From Paramacrobiotus metropolitanus (lineage: Eukaryota > Tardigrada > Eutardigrada > Parachela > Macrobiotidae), in contig NW_026570432.1 in the NCBI RefSeq assembly GCF_019649055.1, positions 1 to 64,000 on the forward strand: a stretch of 64,000 nt of DNA, in the 5' to 3' direction. This document shows positions 23,136-33,294 of the stretch, in pieces. Position 1 is the first letter of the stretch; the number at the start of each line of letters is the position of its first letter. Made by a program: the position numbers and the translations under genes. Under the pieces are notes generated by a model that searched no databases, had not been told where the DNA came from, and saw nothing but the letters and a program-made list of their open reading frames with translations.

Positions 23136-24004
23136 TTTAATGCGTCATGGTACCTTTGAGTTCTGACTACAATTAAGCTCGAAAAGGCACGTAATATGCT
23201 CCGACATTACGTTCAAAATTTTTAATCAGCTACTGGCATTTATAACCACTGTAGGGAAAATGCTGCAGTAATCTAAAGAACATGCCACTACTTCTTTGCT
23301 TTCTGTTAAGCGCTTTCTTACTTTACCAGTGCCAAATTCAATTAGGTAATTTTATCAAAAGTTGATTTACTGTGCCGTGCATTTATATGCCCGTTTCTAC
23401 GACACAGCGGACACACTACTAACATTCGCCGCAATAAATGGATAAGTACTGGCATAATTAGTTTGTTACGACCGCAATCACTCACCCACGACACTGTCAC
23501 GTAACTAAAAGGTGCTGATCGACTCGGTGGATATGACCTTTCTACTGCTGCTAGTTATAACGTGAAAGCGGCCACAACTGATCCGACCCAATGACCTTTT
23601 ATTCAGATTAGCAGACACAAACAACTCGAATGCTAACAGAATACATGCAATACAAAAAAGGCAGATATTCCAAGGGAAGTTGATCCGAGGCTGGTTGGTG
23701 ATGTACTAAATCATTTGACAACTTCATCACACACTACTTTTTTAGCCAGGCACTTAATACATGTTACGAGAGATAAAACATTGCAGACAACAAAGACACA
23801 CTATTGGTTTACACAATGATTCATTCCTTTCTTCACGCTCAATCATTTGCTTGTTATCGTCAAACCACAACCTTTGACTTGCTCACAACAACAAACTATC
23901 CTGCACTCAACCACAACAACCAACCGCATTCAACCGCATCCGCAACTGTATCCATTTTAAGCACGCCCGTTATGATGATGAATATGTATGTGATTCATGA
24001 TGCA
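23136..24004. other. Intergenic
   Basis: No gene recognised. It ends at the first copy of the 49-bp direct repeat. The stretch 23860-23945 is rich in CAA/ACA on the plus strand. Confidence 0.5.
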
Positions 24005-24053
24005 TGCTGCTCATGACCCACAGAACACGCTTGCGCTATATACTCGCGCAACA
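24005..24053. repeat. 49-bp direct repeat, left copy
   Basis: Identical over 49 bases to 31212-31260 (starts TGCTGCTCATGACCCACAGA, ends TCGCGCAACA). It borders the left end of the truncated retroelement at 24054-31211. This is compatible with a very long target-site duplication. Confidence 0.85.
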
Positions 24054-24167
24054 CGCCTCTCCTATGGATCATGACGTCCTCGTCATGGGTCGCTTTAATA
24101 CTCACTCGCGCTCCGCAATCCGTCCAGACGCTCGAGTCCGACCGTCCCGGAAGGTGACCACCATCCC

Positions 24168-25652
24168 TTAACTCGGATGGCACTCGCCTCCTTCCGGTAT
24201 GGCAACCACCGAATCTGTATCCATCTCCTCTATCGGTATGGACTGCATTGGCACCGCATCAGCACTTGACCCCGTCGGCGTCTCGTGGTAACCGGCATCT
24301 TCTTCGTCTGCGTTCACGACTTCTGACTCCGCTTCCGCCTGTGCTAACCGATCCGCAAAATCAAGCGTTTCCATTATGCCGCTGTAATCTGGCGCCTCAT
24401 TCATTGACACTTGCTCTCGCCGCTCCATCACCCCACGCATGATATGCTGGATGCGCAACTCAGGTAACGTACTCTGATATAACCGCATCCCGCGCGCATC
24501 CCTAACTTCGTCCTCCAGGAAAAACTTAAATGGATTGAAGAATCGCGGATGTTCACCAGTTAACACTAACTCCTTCCGTGCGCTGCACTCCTTATACACA
24601 AAGCCGTATTCGTTCTCGTACCGCATCGCGCCGTCGTCGCCACTGTAGTATAGGTACTGGCCAAACATGAAGTAATCCATATCGTACACGACATGACGGC
24701 CATACCGCACTTCCGCCGGAGATTCCACCGTAAAACGAGCACCGTGTGGCACCAATGTCCGGAGCTGCACTCTAGTTCTGGCTAACTCCGCTGCCATCCA
24801 CGTGAATTCGTCTGGAAATGGCAACGCGTCTCCCATTTGCTGTACGTATCCGGCTAACACTTCTTCACACGCTCGCAACATTCCATCATGTTTGGCAATG
24901 TACTCTGCATCTGTATTCTCCACACACGCACACTCGCCAATGCCCACACTTGCATTGACACTTTTCCGCCCACCGACACCATTCATAATGCTGCCATTCT
25001 CGCCAGTACCGCCACTCGCATTGGTATGGCACTCTCCAATGCCGGCACTCGTACTGACAGTCTTTCGATCATCTTCACCATGCACTCTGTCACCATACTC
25101 GCCAGTACCACCAACAGCACTGACACTGCACTCGCCAGTGTTGGCACTCGTACTGACCGGCATCATCTCCGCAAAACCACCGCTCACACTGGATATCGAC
25201 TTTCCAGTGTCACAACTGCCACCGTTAACCAACTTGCCCGCGCCAAGACTCACGCCGGACACATCTACCGCTGTACACTGACTCGCACAGGGTCTCATCT
25301 CGTCCGCGCCATCACTCACGCCGGACACACATATCACTGTGCACTGACTCGCACAAGCACTCGCAATGCTATCACTTGCACTGCATGCTCCAATGACACC
25401 ACTTCCACTGGAGTTTCCCATCAACTGCTGTTCACTGGTAATGCACGCCCCCGCACTGCTCCGTGCATGTCTCGCCAGCGCACTGTTCTCCGGGATCACT
25501 ACAGTGCTCCGCAACTGCTCCCGGTGGGGGTACTGCTGAAAGAACCGTCGGGACTGTGGACTAAACGGATACTTGTTAGCCATTTTGGTTAACTTGGCAA
25601 GTTTCCCAGCTGACAGGATCTTCTGAAATGTAACTTGCACATCCATATACAT
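24168..25652 (-). CDS. Orphan retroelement ORF, 494 aa, with internal repeats
   Basis: ATG at 25652, preceded on the minus strand by a pyrimidine-rich TATATTATAG acceptor-like site two bases upstream, suggesting a spliced subgenomic mRNA. Residues about 85-250 are low-complexity Ser/Gly/Ala/Cys with repeated units of the type TSAGIGEC..NASGGTGENGS. Residues about 250-400 look globular (EEVLAGYVQQMGDALPFPDE, GQYLYYSGDDGAMRYE, FNPFKFFLEDE), and the C-terminus is acidic. No signal peptide, zinc knuckle or known domain is recognised. Its position after env fits an accessory protein. Plus-strand open frames here are antisense shadows. Confidence 0.5.
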   Translation of the reverse strand: MYMDVQVTFQKILSAGKLAKLTKMANKYPFSPQSRRFFQQYPHREQLRSTVVIPENSALARHARSSAGACITSEQQLMGNSSGSGVIGACSASDSIASACASQCTVICVSGVSDGADEMRPCASQCTAVDVSGVSLGAGKLVNGGSCDTGKSISSVSGGFAEMMPVSTSANTGECSVSAVGGTGEYGDRVHGEDDRKTVSTSAGIGECHTNASGGTGENGSIMNGVGGRKSVNASVGIGECACVENTDAEYIAKHDGMLRACEEVLAGYVQQMGDALPFPDEFTWMAAELARTRVQLRTLVPHGARFTVESPAEVRYGRHVVYDMDYFMFGQYLYYSGDDGAMRYENEYGFVYKECSARKELVLTGEHPRFFNPFKFFLEDEVRDARGMRLYQSTLPELRIQHIMRGVMERREQVSMNEAPDYSGIMETLDFADRLAQAEAESEVVNADEEDAGYHETPTGSSADAVPMQSIPIEEMDTDSVVAIPEGGECHPS

Positions 25653-26055
25653 GACTATAATATAAAGATAATTGTAACTCCCTGATTCCCATTAACTAGT
25701 GGCTGTCGGTTAGAACTACTTGTACATACAATACTATATGTTAAGCACAATAACATTACAATATGAACCACACGCAGCACATTCACACTGTACATCTGAG
25801 GTAGTACATTATTCCACACTGTGATTATGCATATTATTTTTGCGATTTTTTTAAATTATTACGGTTAGATTAATGTTTTTGTTTATTTTTATAATATAAT
25901 GCAAGACGTGTCACAGAATACTACACAAAGTCAGAGCACACTTTTATATTTATAGAAAAATAATTTTTTTTTTAAAATTATTTTATAACATATTCAGATT
26001 AAACGAAAAATTACTACAATATACATAATATTGCTATACCGCCGAGTTATCACAG
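25653..26055. other. AT-rich spacer between envelope-like ORF and orphan ORF
   Basis: No coding potential. On the minus strand it leads into the acceptor-like site before the ORF at 25652. Poly-A/T runs occur near 25960-25985. Confidence 0.5.
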
Positions 26056-29000
26056 TCAGATAGGTACATCGCCTTCTTCCGGTACCGTCTGAACAACTGC
26101 GTCCGACTCACTGACTACCGGTTCCGAGAACGTGACTCGACGATCTCCTCGTCTAAAAAGTACTCGCATTCGCACGTTACGTGACGTGCTACTTGTCCGT
26201 GGACAACAGGTCGTGGCGCACGAGCGCAGTACCGACCAGGCTGCACCAGCCATCCACTGAAATAAGGACGTGTAACGAAACAGCAAAAATAAAACTCCAA
26301 CCGTAAGTGCCCCGCCAAACACTGTTTTAACCGTAGTCTTTACAGTCGATACAAACGAAGAAGTTTCTCTGATTTCAGTATTATTAAAACTGGTCGACAA
26401 ATATGCGCCCAGTGATGGTGACTGATTCTCCATTAAAAGTCCATTAATCTCAGAAATAAAATGTAACATCTCTACAGGATCCGTGCGTAAAGAATGTAAT
26501 AAAACATTTTCACTTTTATCAACAATAGAAGAAAAAAACGAACTTGTGTGAACCGATTGTGCCACACGAGATGCGTTCATTAAAATCCATTTTTTATGTT
26601 TGAAATCATAAACCTTTCCTTCGAAATTTACCATCGAATTAACAAACACACAACCTGTTCGTCTGATTAGGGTTTTGCCATCTGATCCAATGGTATAATT
26701 TTTGTACACGGGCTGGTACCCACAGTGCTTCACGCGAACAGCTCCAAAATTAACCTTGACCGGCTTGCACTTGGAAAGTATACCAGTAGGCCCAAAAGAA
26801 TTTACCCTATAGCACTCTGGATAGTTTAAAATCTGAGCTGCTAGGAGAGAACTGTACTTAGACGCCAACATAACTGTAAGACTTTTCAACCTGTCGGCCG
26901 CACAATCAATGTTAACGATTTCTGTCTGCAAACGATTAAGGTATGAAATCATCTGATTTTCATAGTAATTGAAATGGGCAGCTAAGTACGCATCCGCTGA
27001 CAATTTTGTACTGTTTGCTATTACTTTTTCGTTGTCCTTTCGAGACTCCGGGAAATTAACCATTACGAAAACATACGGCTCACCGTCTACCGGGAAAACT
27101 CTATGGCCACACTTTTCGACCTCAGGCAGCAGCCGGAAATCCATTTGCGAGTCGCTGTCATGTAAGTATGCGACAGTATTATTAATTGCTCTATCGATTT
27201 CCGCTCGTATCTTTCCGGCGCCCGAATAGACTTGCCGTAAATGACACTCATCAACGACTTCGGACTGCTTAGGCCAAACGTAAGTTATACCCTGTTTGAC
27301 CACAAAGCTTTGATTCGTATGCTCTGCCAACTTCCCAGTCACCCCGTAAACTGCCTCTTCTCCTGCTGGTTTTTCAAAGGTCATAGATTCTACAATGCAA
27401 TGTTTGACTTCTGCCACCATTGTGCGTAAGTAACTAGAGCTGACAGTGGGTTCCGTATCGTACTTCCAAACGGTGCCTTCTTGCACCATATTATTGCCCT
27501 GACATTTATGAGTGTATACCAACTTCCAACACTCTCCTTCGGTCATGACATATGGGCTTTCATAATAGGTAGTATCCGTACTACCTGTCCAGAATGATAC
27601 CACTTTAATGCCCTTTTTTACGATCCGACACGCAAAACCTTTAATTAAGGTAACGTCGGGTTTGAATTCGTACATACTATATATTACCGAAGTGCTATTG
27701 ACTTGCGTTCGCGCTGGAAAACAATCTTGAAAATCCCTAAACGATACAACTCCTAGAAACTGCGGGGCATCGCAGTCACAGGCTGTCATCGCAAACGGTT
27801 CTGCCATACCAAAGATTGCAATTACTGTAAAGAGCATAGCCAGATTTCTGAACTTTAACCCGTTACAGCTCATTATTGTGCAATTTCCGCCTTCCTCGAC
27901 CGCCGTGCTGGTCACATTACTGCTATTTTCGCTTTGCGGTGTCTTTGGTTCTGCACCATCTGAATCTGAATCTGAATCATCAGAAGTATCATCATCCATA
28001 TTCTCCGATCCTTCCTCTTGTTTTACCCACTTACAAGGTGGTACTACTTCCACCCGGCACATGCAAACTGGTAACCGGTCTACCAACCGGCTTAGCTCAA
28101 CCAGTCCAATCAGTTCTTCTCCGCTTAGAAAAATTCGCCGCCCAACGGCAGTCTCTACAAGATGGCATGAGCAGGCCTGCTTAATTACCGGATGACCGTT
28201 AGCATTAAGCTGGTACATTACAGGTACTGTACACATACGGCACTTGAAATAATGAGTCTGCACGATGGGGTTTGCCGTTGTATCGATACTGTACTGCGGG
28301 TTGAGATCTTTTGGTAAGATGTACGTACTACCTTCAATTAGTGTGACGCATGGACTATGCGGGCATCGAACGAAACAATTCTGATGGTAAACATGTAACG
28401 CATCGCAGAATTCGCCCTGCACGTTATCGTACATCTCACGTGGTGCGCTGCCACAGGGACACATAAGGTGGCCTTCTAACATAGTCAGATGCATGTAACA
28501 ATAGTTTCTCTTTTCATGTCCCGTTACTCGTCCCTCTTCACGTCTAGGTACGAATACAGCCACCTGCTGACACTGTGACCCACAGTGGTTACCGTCCTCT
28601 AGCTTCGCTTCACACCCATATAGCTCTGATGCACGTAGAGTGATCGCATCGCCTTGTAAACAAAAAATATGAGGATGCTGAAAATTACGACAAGCACATT
28701 TTTCTTCTCTAAAAGCAAGCGCCTGCAATGCCTCGGCTACCCCTGCTGGCCCCGGAGTCTCCGATGCCTTCTGCGCAGCAAACATAGCTAACACGGTCTC
28801 GACTACCGGTGCGCACATGCCACACAAATCTCTGCGCACTGATAGAACTAACTGCGCGAGGTCATCGTTACGGAGCTCTTGCGCTCGGGCAGCTCGCTTG
28901 CTGCCTTGCGAAAAATTATGACGCAAGCACTGACCAATCGACTCATCCAAGTCACCCGTACCCTCCATATGACAAAAAGTTACGTCTACGATTCCTTCTC

Positions 29001-29100
29001 TTTTCTCAGTTAATGTCACCCTATTATAGTACGGACTTACATGGTTCCGTCTGTGCGGATCCAGCGGATCTACAGCCCTAGAGCTGCTTTCTTTATCCAT
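26056..29100 (-). CDS. Envelope-like glycoprotein fused to an N-terminal Cys/His-rich domain, 1014 aa
   Basis: ATG at 29100 follows a TTTTTTGTAG acceptor directly, as expected for a spliced env-type mRNA. Residues about 130-340 are rich in Cys/His pairs (CPCGS, CDALHVYHQNC, RCPHSPC, CRMC), suggesting zinc binding, RING-like but unassigned. An acidic Ser/Asp linker follows. At M410 (codon at 27873) a textbook signal peptide begins (FRNLAMLFTVIAIFG), followed by CDC and a Cys-rich ectodomain with about ten N-glycosylation sequons, a C-terminal membrane segment (about residues 930-960, GGALTVGVLFLLFRY) and a basic tail. The ectodomain pattern reminds me of the glycoproteins that some arthropod retroelements share with negative-strand RNA viruses; that is a tentative impression. 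Either one long membrane protein is made, or the internal Met is a second start. The frame is intact. Confidence 0.65.
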   Translation of the reverse strand: MDKESSSRAVDPLDPHRRNHVSPYYNRVTLTEKREGIVDVTFCHMEGTGDLDESIGQCLRHNFSQGSKRAARAQELRNDDLAQLVLSVRRDLCGMCAPVVETVLAMFAAQKASETPGPAGVAEALQALAFREEKCACRNFQHPHIFCLQGDAITLRASELYGCEAKLEDGNHCGSQCQQVAVFVPRREEGRVTGHEKRNYCYMHLTMLEGHLMCPCGSAPREMYDNVQGEFCDALHVYHQNCFVRCPHSPCVTLIEGSTYILPKDLNPQYSIDTTANPIVQTHYFKCRMCTVPVMYQLNANGHPVIKQACSCHLVETAVGRRIFLSGEELIGLVELSRLVDRLPVCMCRVEVVPPCKWVKQEEGSENMDDDTSDDSDSDSDGAEPKTPQSENSSNVTSTAVEEGGNCTIMSCNGLKFRNLAMLFTVIAIFGMAEPFAMTACDCDAPQFLGVVSFRDFQDCFPARTQVNSTSVIYSMYEFKPDVTLIKGFACRIVKKGIKVVSFWTGSTDTTYYESPYVMTEGECWKLVYTHKCQGNNMVQEGTVWKYDTEPTVSSSYLRTMVAEVKHCIVESMTFEKPAGEEAVYGVTGKLAEHTNQSFVVKQGITYVWPKQSEVVDECHLRQVYSGAGKIRAEIDRAINNTVAYLHDSDSQMDFRLLPEVEKCGHRVFPVDGEPYVFVMVNFPESRKDNEKVIANSTKLSADAYLAAHFNYYENQMISYLNRLQTEIVNIDCAADRLKSLTVMLASKYSSLLAAQILNYPECYRVNSFGPTGILSKCKPVKVNFGAVRVKHCGYQPVYKNYTIGSDGKTLIRRTGCVFVNSMVNFEGKVYDFKHKKWILMNASRVAQSVHTSSFFSSIVDKSENVLLHSLRTDPVEMLHFISEINGLLMENQSPSLGAYLSTSFNNTEIRETSSFVSTVKTTVKTVFGGALTVGVLFLLFRYTSLFQWMAGAAWSVLRSCATTCCPRTSSTSRNVRMRVLFRRGDRRVTFSEPVVSESDAVVQTVPEEGDVPI

Positions 29101-29110
29101 CTACAAAAAA
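29101..29110 (-). promoter_or_regulatory. Splice acceptor before the envelope-like ORF
   Basis: On the minus strand, TTTTTTGTAG ends immediately before the ATG at 29100, with a longer U-rich tract upstream. This is consistent with env expression from a spliced subgenomic RNA. Confidence 0.6.
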
Positions 29111-29404
29111 TTTTAGAAAAACTTGAAAATAATCTTAAAGGCGAAACATTTTAGAAAACTGGACCAGAAAATGTAAAGAAAATTACTATACACATGCAAC
29201 ACTCAAGCCCTTCACCCACACGATAGACAACGTTATCGAAAGGAAAAGAAAACCACAGTATCAACGGTGTCTTCTCCTCTACTGAGTATCAAGAAAGCCA
29301 TTTTTTTTAAAAATATACTACTTACAATACATATAAACTACAGAGTAGTTCAATCAGACAGTATTTCTGTTATAAATTGAGTACTGCTACTATGCTAGTT
29401 AGAT

Positions 29405-31211
29405 CTAATAGCCATAACGAACAGGTTTGTTAACTTCCCGTCTCGGTCGCTTATTAATTTCATCAGTAGAAGTATCTGGACTTTCGTCACTTACACTTAA
29501 CGGCCCCGTACTCCCTACTGCGTTCTGCAATTTTTCTTCCGGATTCGGACCGTTATTAGGTTGTGCAGTAGTCTCGCTAATAGCGGTAACTTTACTATCA
29601 GAATTTTCATCTCGTTCATAATACTTTTTAAGTTTCTCCACGTGCACAACAAGAGTTTTCTTTCCTTTCAACGGTTTGATTTCAATGTTTACTTCTGACA
29701 ATTTATTAACAATTTCGTAGGGGCCTTTCCATTTACCAATTAACTTATTTGCTAGTCCTTTTACATGAACCGGCTTATTTAGGAAAACTAAATCACCTAA
29801 TTCAAAGCTAGCTTGATTTCTTTTTAAATTAAAACGTGGTGCCTCAGCTTCATAAAGGTCGGCACTACGTATCTGCGCGATTTCCCGGGCTTTATCAAGC
29901 CATTCCTGTTTTAACGCTAGATAATTGCCTAAGTCTTGGACCTCTTCGTACGCATTGTAGTTTAATGCTACATCAAGTGGAGACTGAGGATCCCTTCCAT
30001 AAACTAATTGAAAGGGAGAGTATTTGGTAGTATCATTTTTGGTCGTGTTCATCACATACTGAATAGGGGCAATTAAAGTGTCCCAATTCTTTTGACTTTC
30101 TGAAATAAAATGTGACAAAATCTCTTTGAAAGTTCGTATTGCTCGCTCAGCCAGCCCATTACTTTGATGATGAGCGGTAGTTCAAGTAATGTGGCTTATA
30201 TTAAATAGTTTGAAGATCTGCTGAGTCAATGATCCCGTAAAACACGTTCCTTTGTCCGTTATTATTTCCTTAATTGACCCATGCACTAAAAGAATTTTCT
30301 CCACAATGAAGTGAGCAACGTTTGCAGCAGTTGCGGCGGATATCGGCTGCAGTATTACAAACCGTGTAATACTTTCTATAGCCAGAATAACATACATATT
30401 ACGTCTAGCGGTAACCGGGAACGGTCCGCATAGATCAATATGTACTTGCTGAAACAGCAGCCGAGTGTTCATCGGCTGTAAATAGCCGCGCAACTTTCCA
30501 ACAGGGTCTTTAATCTGCTGACAGCTCAAACAACTTGAGACGTATCTTGCAACATCCTCTAAACATCCGGGCCAATAATACTTATTTTTGATTTTTTCAT
30601 ACGTTCTGGAGATTCCGAGATGGCCACTAGTAACCGTGTCATGACAATTATATAAAAGCCTAGGTCTCAACGACTTTGGTATGACCAAGAGTAACAGCTG
30701 ATGACCTTCTTTTATAACGCGACGATACACTAAATCCTGCTTAAGTACATAGTAAACGATTTTATCTCTATACTCTGTAGTAGTCGTATCGCCAGATAGA
30801 ATTCTGATAATATTATTAATAAACTGATCTCCTCTCTGCAAAACTTTCATATCAATATTTGGGAATTCCGTAAGTTTTGCAAAAAATATTTCGCTCTCTA
30901 TAATCGGATAACGGGATAGACAGTCGGCTACTAAATTCTCCGAACCCTTTCTGTAAATAATTTCAAAATTATAAGGATTTAACCTTAATAACCATCGCGC
31001 TAACCTCGGGTTCACATCCTTGCCTTTAATGAGATAGCCTATCGCCGAACAATCAGTAATTACCTTAAACGGCAATCCTCCCGCTAAATATGAGTGGAAT
31101 TTCTCTATTGCGTATATTACGGCTAAAAGTTCAAGATGCGTTGCACCATAATTACGTTCATACTTTGTCAGTGATCGGCTGGCGTAAGCAATGACATGCG
31201 ATTCCCCTTTT
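29405..31211 (-). pseudogene. Retroelement pol 3' part: RNase H and integrase, broken by TGA
   Basis: Begins mid-RNase H (HVIAYASRSLTKYERNY, ITDCSAIGYL). Integrase follows: HHCC zinc region (GHLGISRTYEKIKNKYYWPG, CLSCQQ) and DDE core with the first Asp in HIDLCGP, the second in ITDKGTCF and the Glu in NGLAER. A GPY/F-type C-terminal region (WKGPYEIVNKLSEVNIE) ends the protein. An in-frame TGA at 30182-30184 lies between the second Asp and the Glu. The frame is otherwise continuous to the stop at 29405, so one point mutation disables it. The clade is Ty3/gypsy-like. Reverse transcriptase and protease are absent because of the 5' truncation. Confidence 0.85.
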
Positions 31212-31260
31212 TGCTGCTCATGACCCACAGAACACGCTTGCGCTATATACTCGCGCAACA
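31212..31260. repeat. 49-bp direct repeat, right copy
   Basis: Exact copy of 24005-24053. On the minus strand it happens to stay open into the RNase H frame but does not look like RNase H, so it is taken as flanking DNA. Confidence 0.85.
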
Positions 31261-32049
31261 ACACTCATGGCTAGAAGCAACCGCAGCATCTTGTCCGATG
31301 GACTGATTCTAATCGGATCCAAAATTGCGCCTGCTTATGCAAAACAGTGTCAGAACGACTTTCAAAATCATGGAGAAATGCAAATGGAGTGCAGACTTTT
31401 ACTCATGAACATACGATTAATAATAATCGACTGTGATTGTACCGGTTTGTATAGGCTCAAATGACCAAAAACTGTTAGGAAAGGTACTGTCGCGGATCTT
31501 CGTAATCCCTGAACTACGTAATACTGGGAACGGCAGAACGAAATTACCAACAGACGGCAACGGCTCATTAAGTAGCACATAATAAGGAGGGGAGAAGATA
31601 ACTAATCCGTTATTCATATTTCAATTGTATTTCCAACTGCAGTTTAATGCTGAATGAGCCATTGTTCTTATCATCGACGCTTGAAAGATAGCAAGGAAGG
31701 AAGAAAATAACTAATCCCTTTATTCATATTTAATTGTGTTTTTAATTGTTGTTTAAAGCTGAATGAGCCATTGTTCTTGTTACCCGACGCTTGATAGACA
31801 TTGTGCTTCAAATGATCTGATAGCACACTAGGAAACAACTGAGACATCGAAACAGTATAATCAGCATTTTATAAGCGAACATCCTTTGCACTAGCCGGTC
31901 CTTGTTAACATTAAACTACGAGTTAGAGAAAGAGCGGCATTAACTAATATGGAAACATGCAGCACAGTGTGCAGCTGAACAAAACCGCCAACCTAACAAA
32001 AGCCCGTGAACTCGTGAAATTTCACTACAATTGCAATCAAGTCTCCAAT
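31261..32049. other. Intergenic with a tandem duplication
   Basis: No gene recognised. A two-copy tandem repeat occupies 31594-31800. The plus-strand open frame 31267-31464 has an ATG but no motif. Confidence 0.5.
31594..31800. repeat. Two-copy tandem repeat, period 109 bp
   Basis: 31594-31690 and 31703-31800 align over their length. They share GCTGAATGAGCCATTGTTCT and CGACGCTTGA, with several substitutions and small indels. Confidence 0.7.
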
Positions 32050-33294
32050 TTATTTAATGGACGCCATGCGCTGCAAAAATTGAACAAATAAACTGCGACA
32101 TTTGAAATCCACGGACGCAGTGCGAAAGATCAAGTGCGGCGACTCGGCAGCATCTGGGTCTCGTTCACTAAACGCAACTTGTCCTTTTGCACAAGTCACA
32201 ACTGTTGGTTGAGGCTGGCTTGACCGCGACGTGGCGACTCCCGCCGTGCGCAGTAGCCACAAATGCAAATTGCGCAAATGTGTGCGACAGGGATAGGTGC
32301 TGTCGCCGGCAAATACCGCTTCCACAGCGTCGCTGGTCTGGAAATCCGTTGTGTCCATCTCTACGACACCTCTACGACAGCGGGCCGTTATCGGTGTTGT
32401 TCCCCAGCCGATGGCGCACGTTGCCGGTGCGGCTATGGTTGAGGTCAAGAGTGGTGCGGATGTCGTATCCACCGAAATAGTTGTCACGTGACTTTCATCG
32501 TCTGAGGAAAGAGCGTTAAGTGGAAGCGGTTTAAGATTAAGATTTAAGATTAGATTAAGCGGATTTTCCTTAAGTACCTGCTTTTATAAGGACGATATTA
32601 GCTAGGCCTGCCCACAATCCGTAACCTTGCACTTGCACACTGAACCTTAGCTAGAGGGAGAACAATTAAATTTATTGTTTATTGTACTGTCGTACGAGCT
32701 ACAACGGTTTCTTGCGACAGATTACCCGGAAAAGGCCGTCTCGAGGCTGGAGATTAACCAGCGTATTCGGTATTGTGTACCAAGTCCACTGGTATCCGGT
32801 AGTGTGGATGAGAATTGGAGGAGATCCATCCACTGGCACTAAATGCAGCTCGAGAGAACCGTTTTTATCCTGTTGCACAACGTCAAACGACAAAGTATGG
32901 TGGCTGCTAAGAGATATGGGCTCGGAAAGTAATTCGGCAGCCGTGGCAGAATTCGTTACTGCGATCATCCATTCGTTTTCTAGATCATGTAAAAATAGCA
33001 ATCTGTAATGGCCATATGTAGTCAAGTCTGTTGGGAGAGGTACGTTGCAAGTTGCAACTGATTGTCACATTCCCTTTACGAACCTCCTGGAGTGGGGAGG
33101 ATATTGAGTGACAGCTCTCCTATTGGACTAACGGAAAAAGCCGTTAACGGAGTCGATGAATTCTTCCATGTCTTTTCTGGAGTAGCAGTCCAGCCGCACA
33201 AATTCCCGGCAAACTGGCAGGACACGCCTTTCGTCAAGGGAACGATAAATTTAACGAACCGCCGAAGACAAGCTAAACGACGCATTACCTTCAT
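32050..33294 (-). CDS. MAM-domain secreted protein with novel four-Cys C-terminal domain, 345 aa
   Basis: Exons 33294-33084, 33027-32726, 32650-32578 and 32501-32050 join in perfect phase (1038 nt), introns 56, 75 and 76 nt. The protein has a hydrophobic N-terminus, then a MAM domain: CQFAGNLCGW, then the beta-strand half (PISLSSHHTLSFDVVQQ, LELHLVPVDG) and the closing strand LWAGLANIVL. A Thr/Ser/Ala linker follows, then the four-Cys domain (CRRGVVEMDTTDFQTSDA, PCRTHLRNLHLWLL, TCAKGQ, FKCRSLFVQFLQRMAS). It is probably secreted. MAM domains mediate adhesion or protein interactions; the function of the C-terminal domain is unknown. It is a paralog of the genes at 34044-37314 and 54525-56131. 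The plus-strand open frames over it are shadows. Confidence 0.8.

Larger units (their letters stand above)
24054..31211 (-). mobile_element. 5'-truncated envelope-bearing LTR-type retroelement, no LTRs
   Basis: In minus-strand order it holds the end of pol (RNase H from mid-domain, integrase), an envelope-like ORF and a 494-codon orphan ORF. No reverse transcriptase, protease, gag or LTR is present. The 5' end cuts into RNase H at 31211, and the 3' end at 24054 shows no poly(A). Both ends abut copies of a 49-bp direct repeat. Pol carries an in-frame TGA; the other two ORFs are open. The copy is dead for autonomous movement. Its mode of insertion (target-primed, or end-joining of a fragment) is undetermined. 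Confidence 0.75.

Noticed and set aside
24888-25592. 234-residue plus-strand Thr-rich open frame
   Set aside because: Antisense shadow of the repeat region of the 494-codon ORF.
30182-30184. TGA as a recoded sense codon
   Set aside because: No recoding signal seen; the element is already truncated, so a nonsense mutation is simpler.
24005-31260. 49-bp repeats taken as short LTRs
   Set aside because: They lack TG...CA ends, poly(A) signal and primer site, and one cuts into RNase H rather than flanking a full element.
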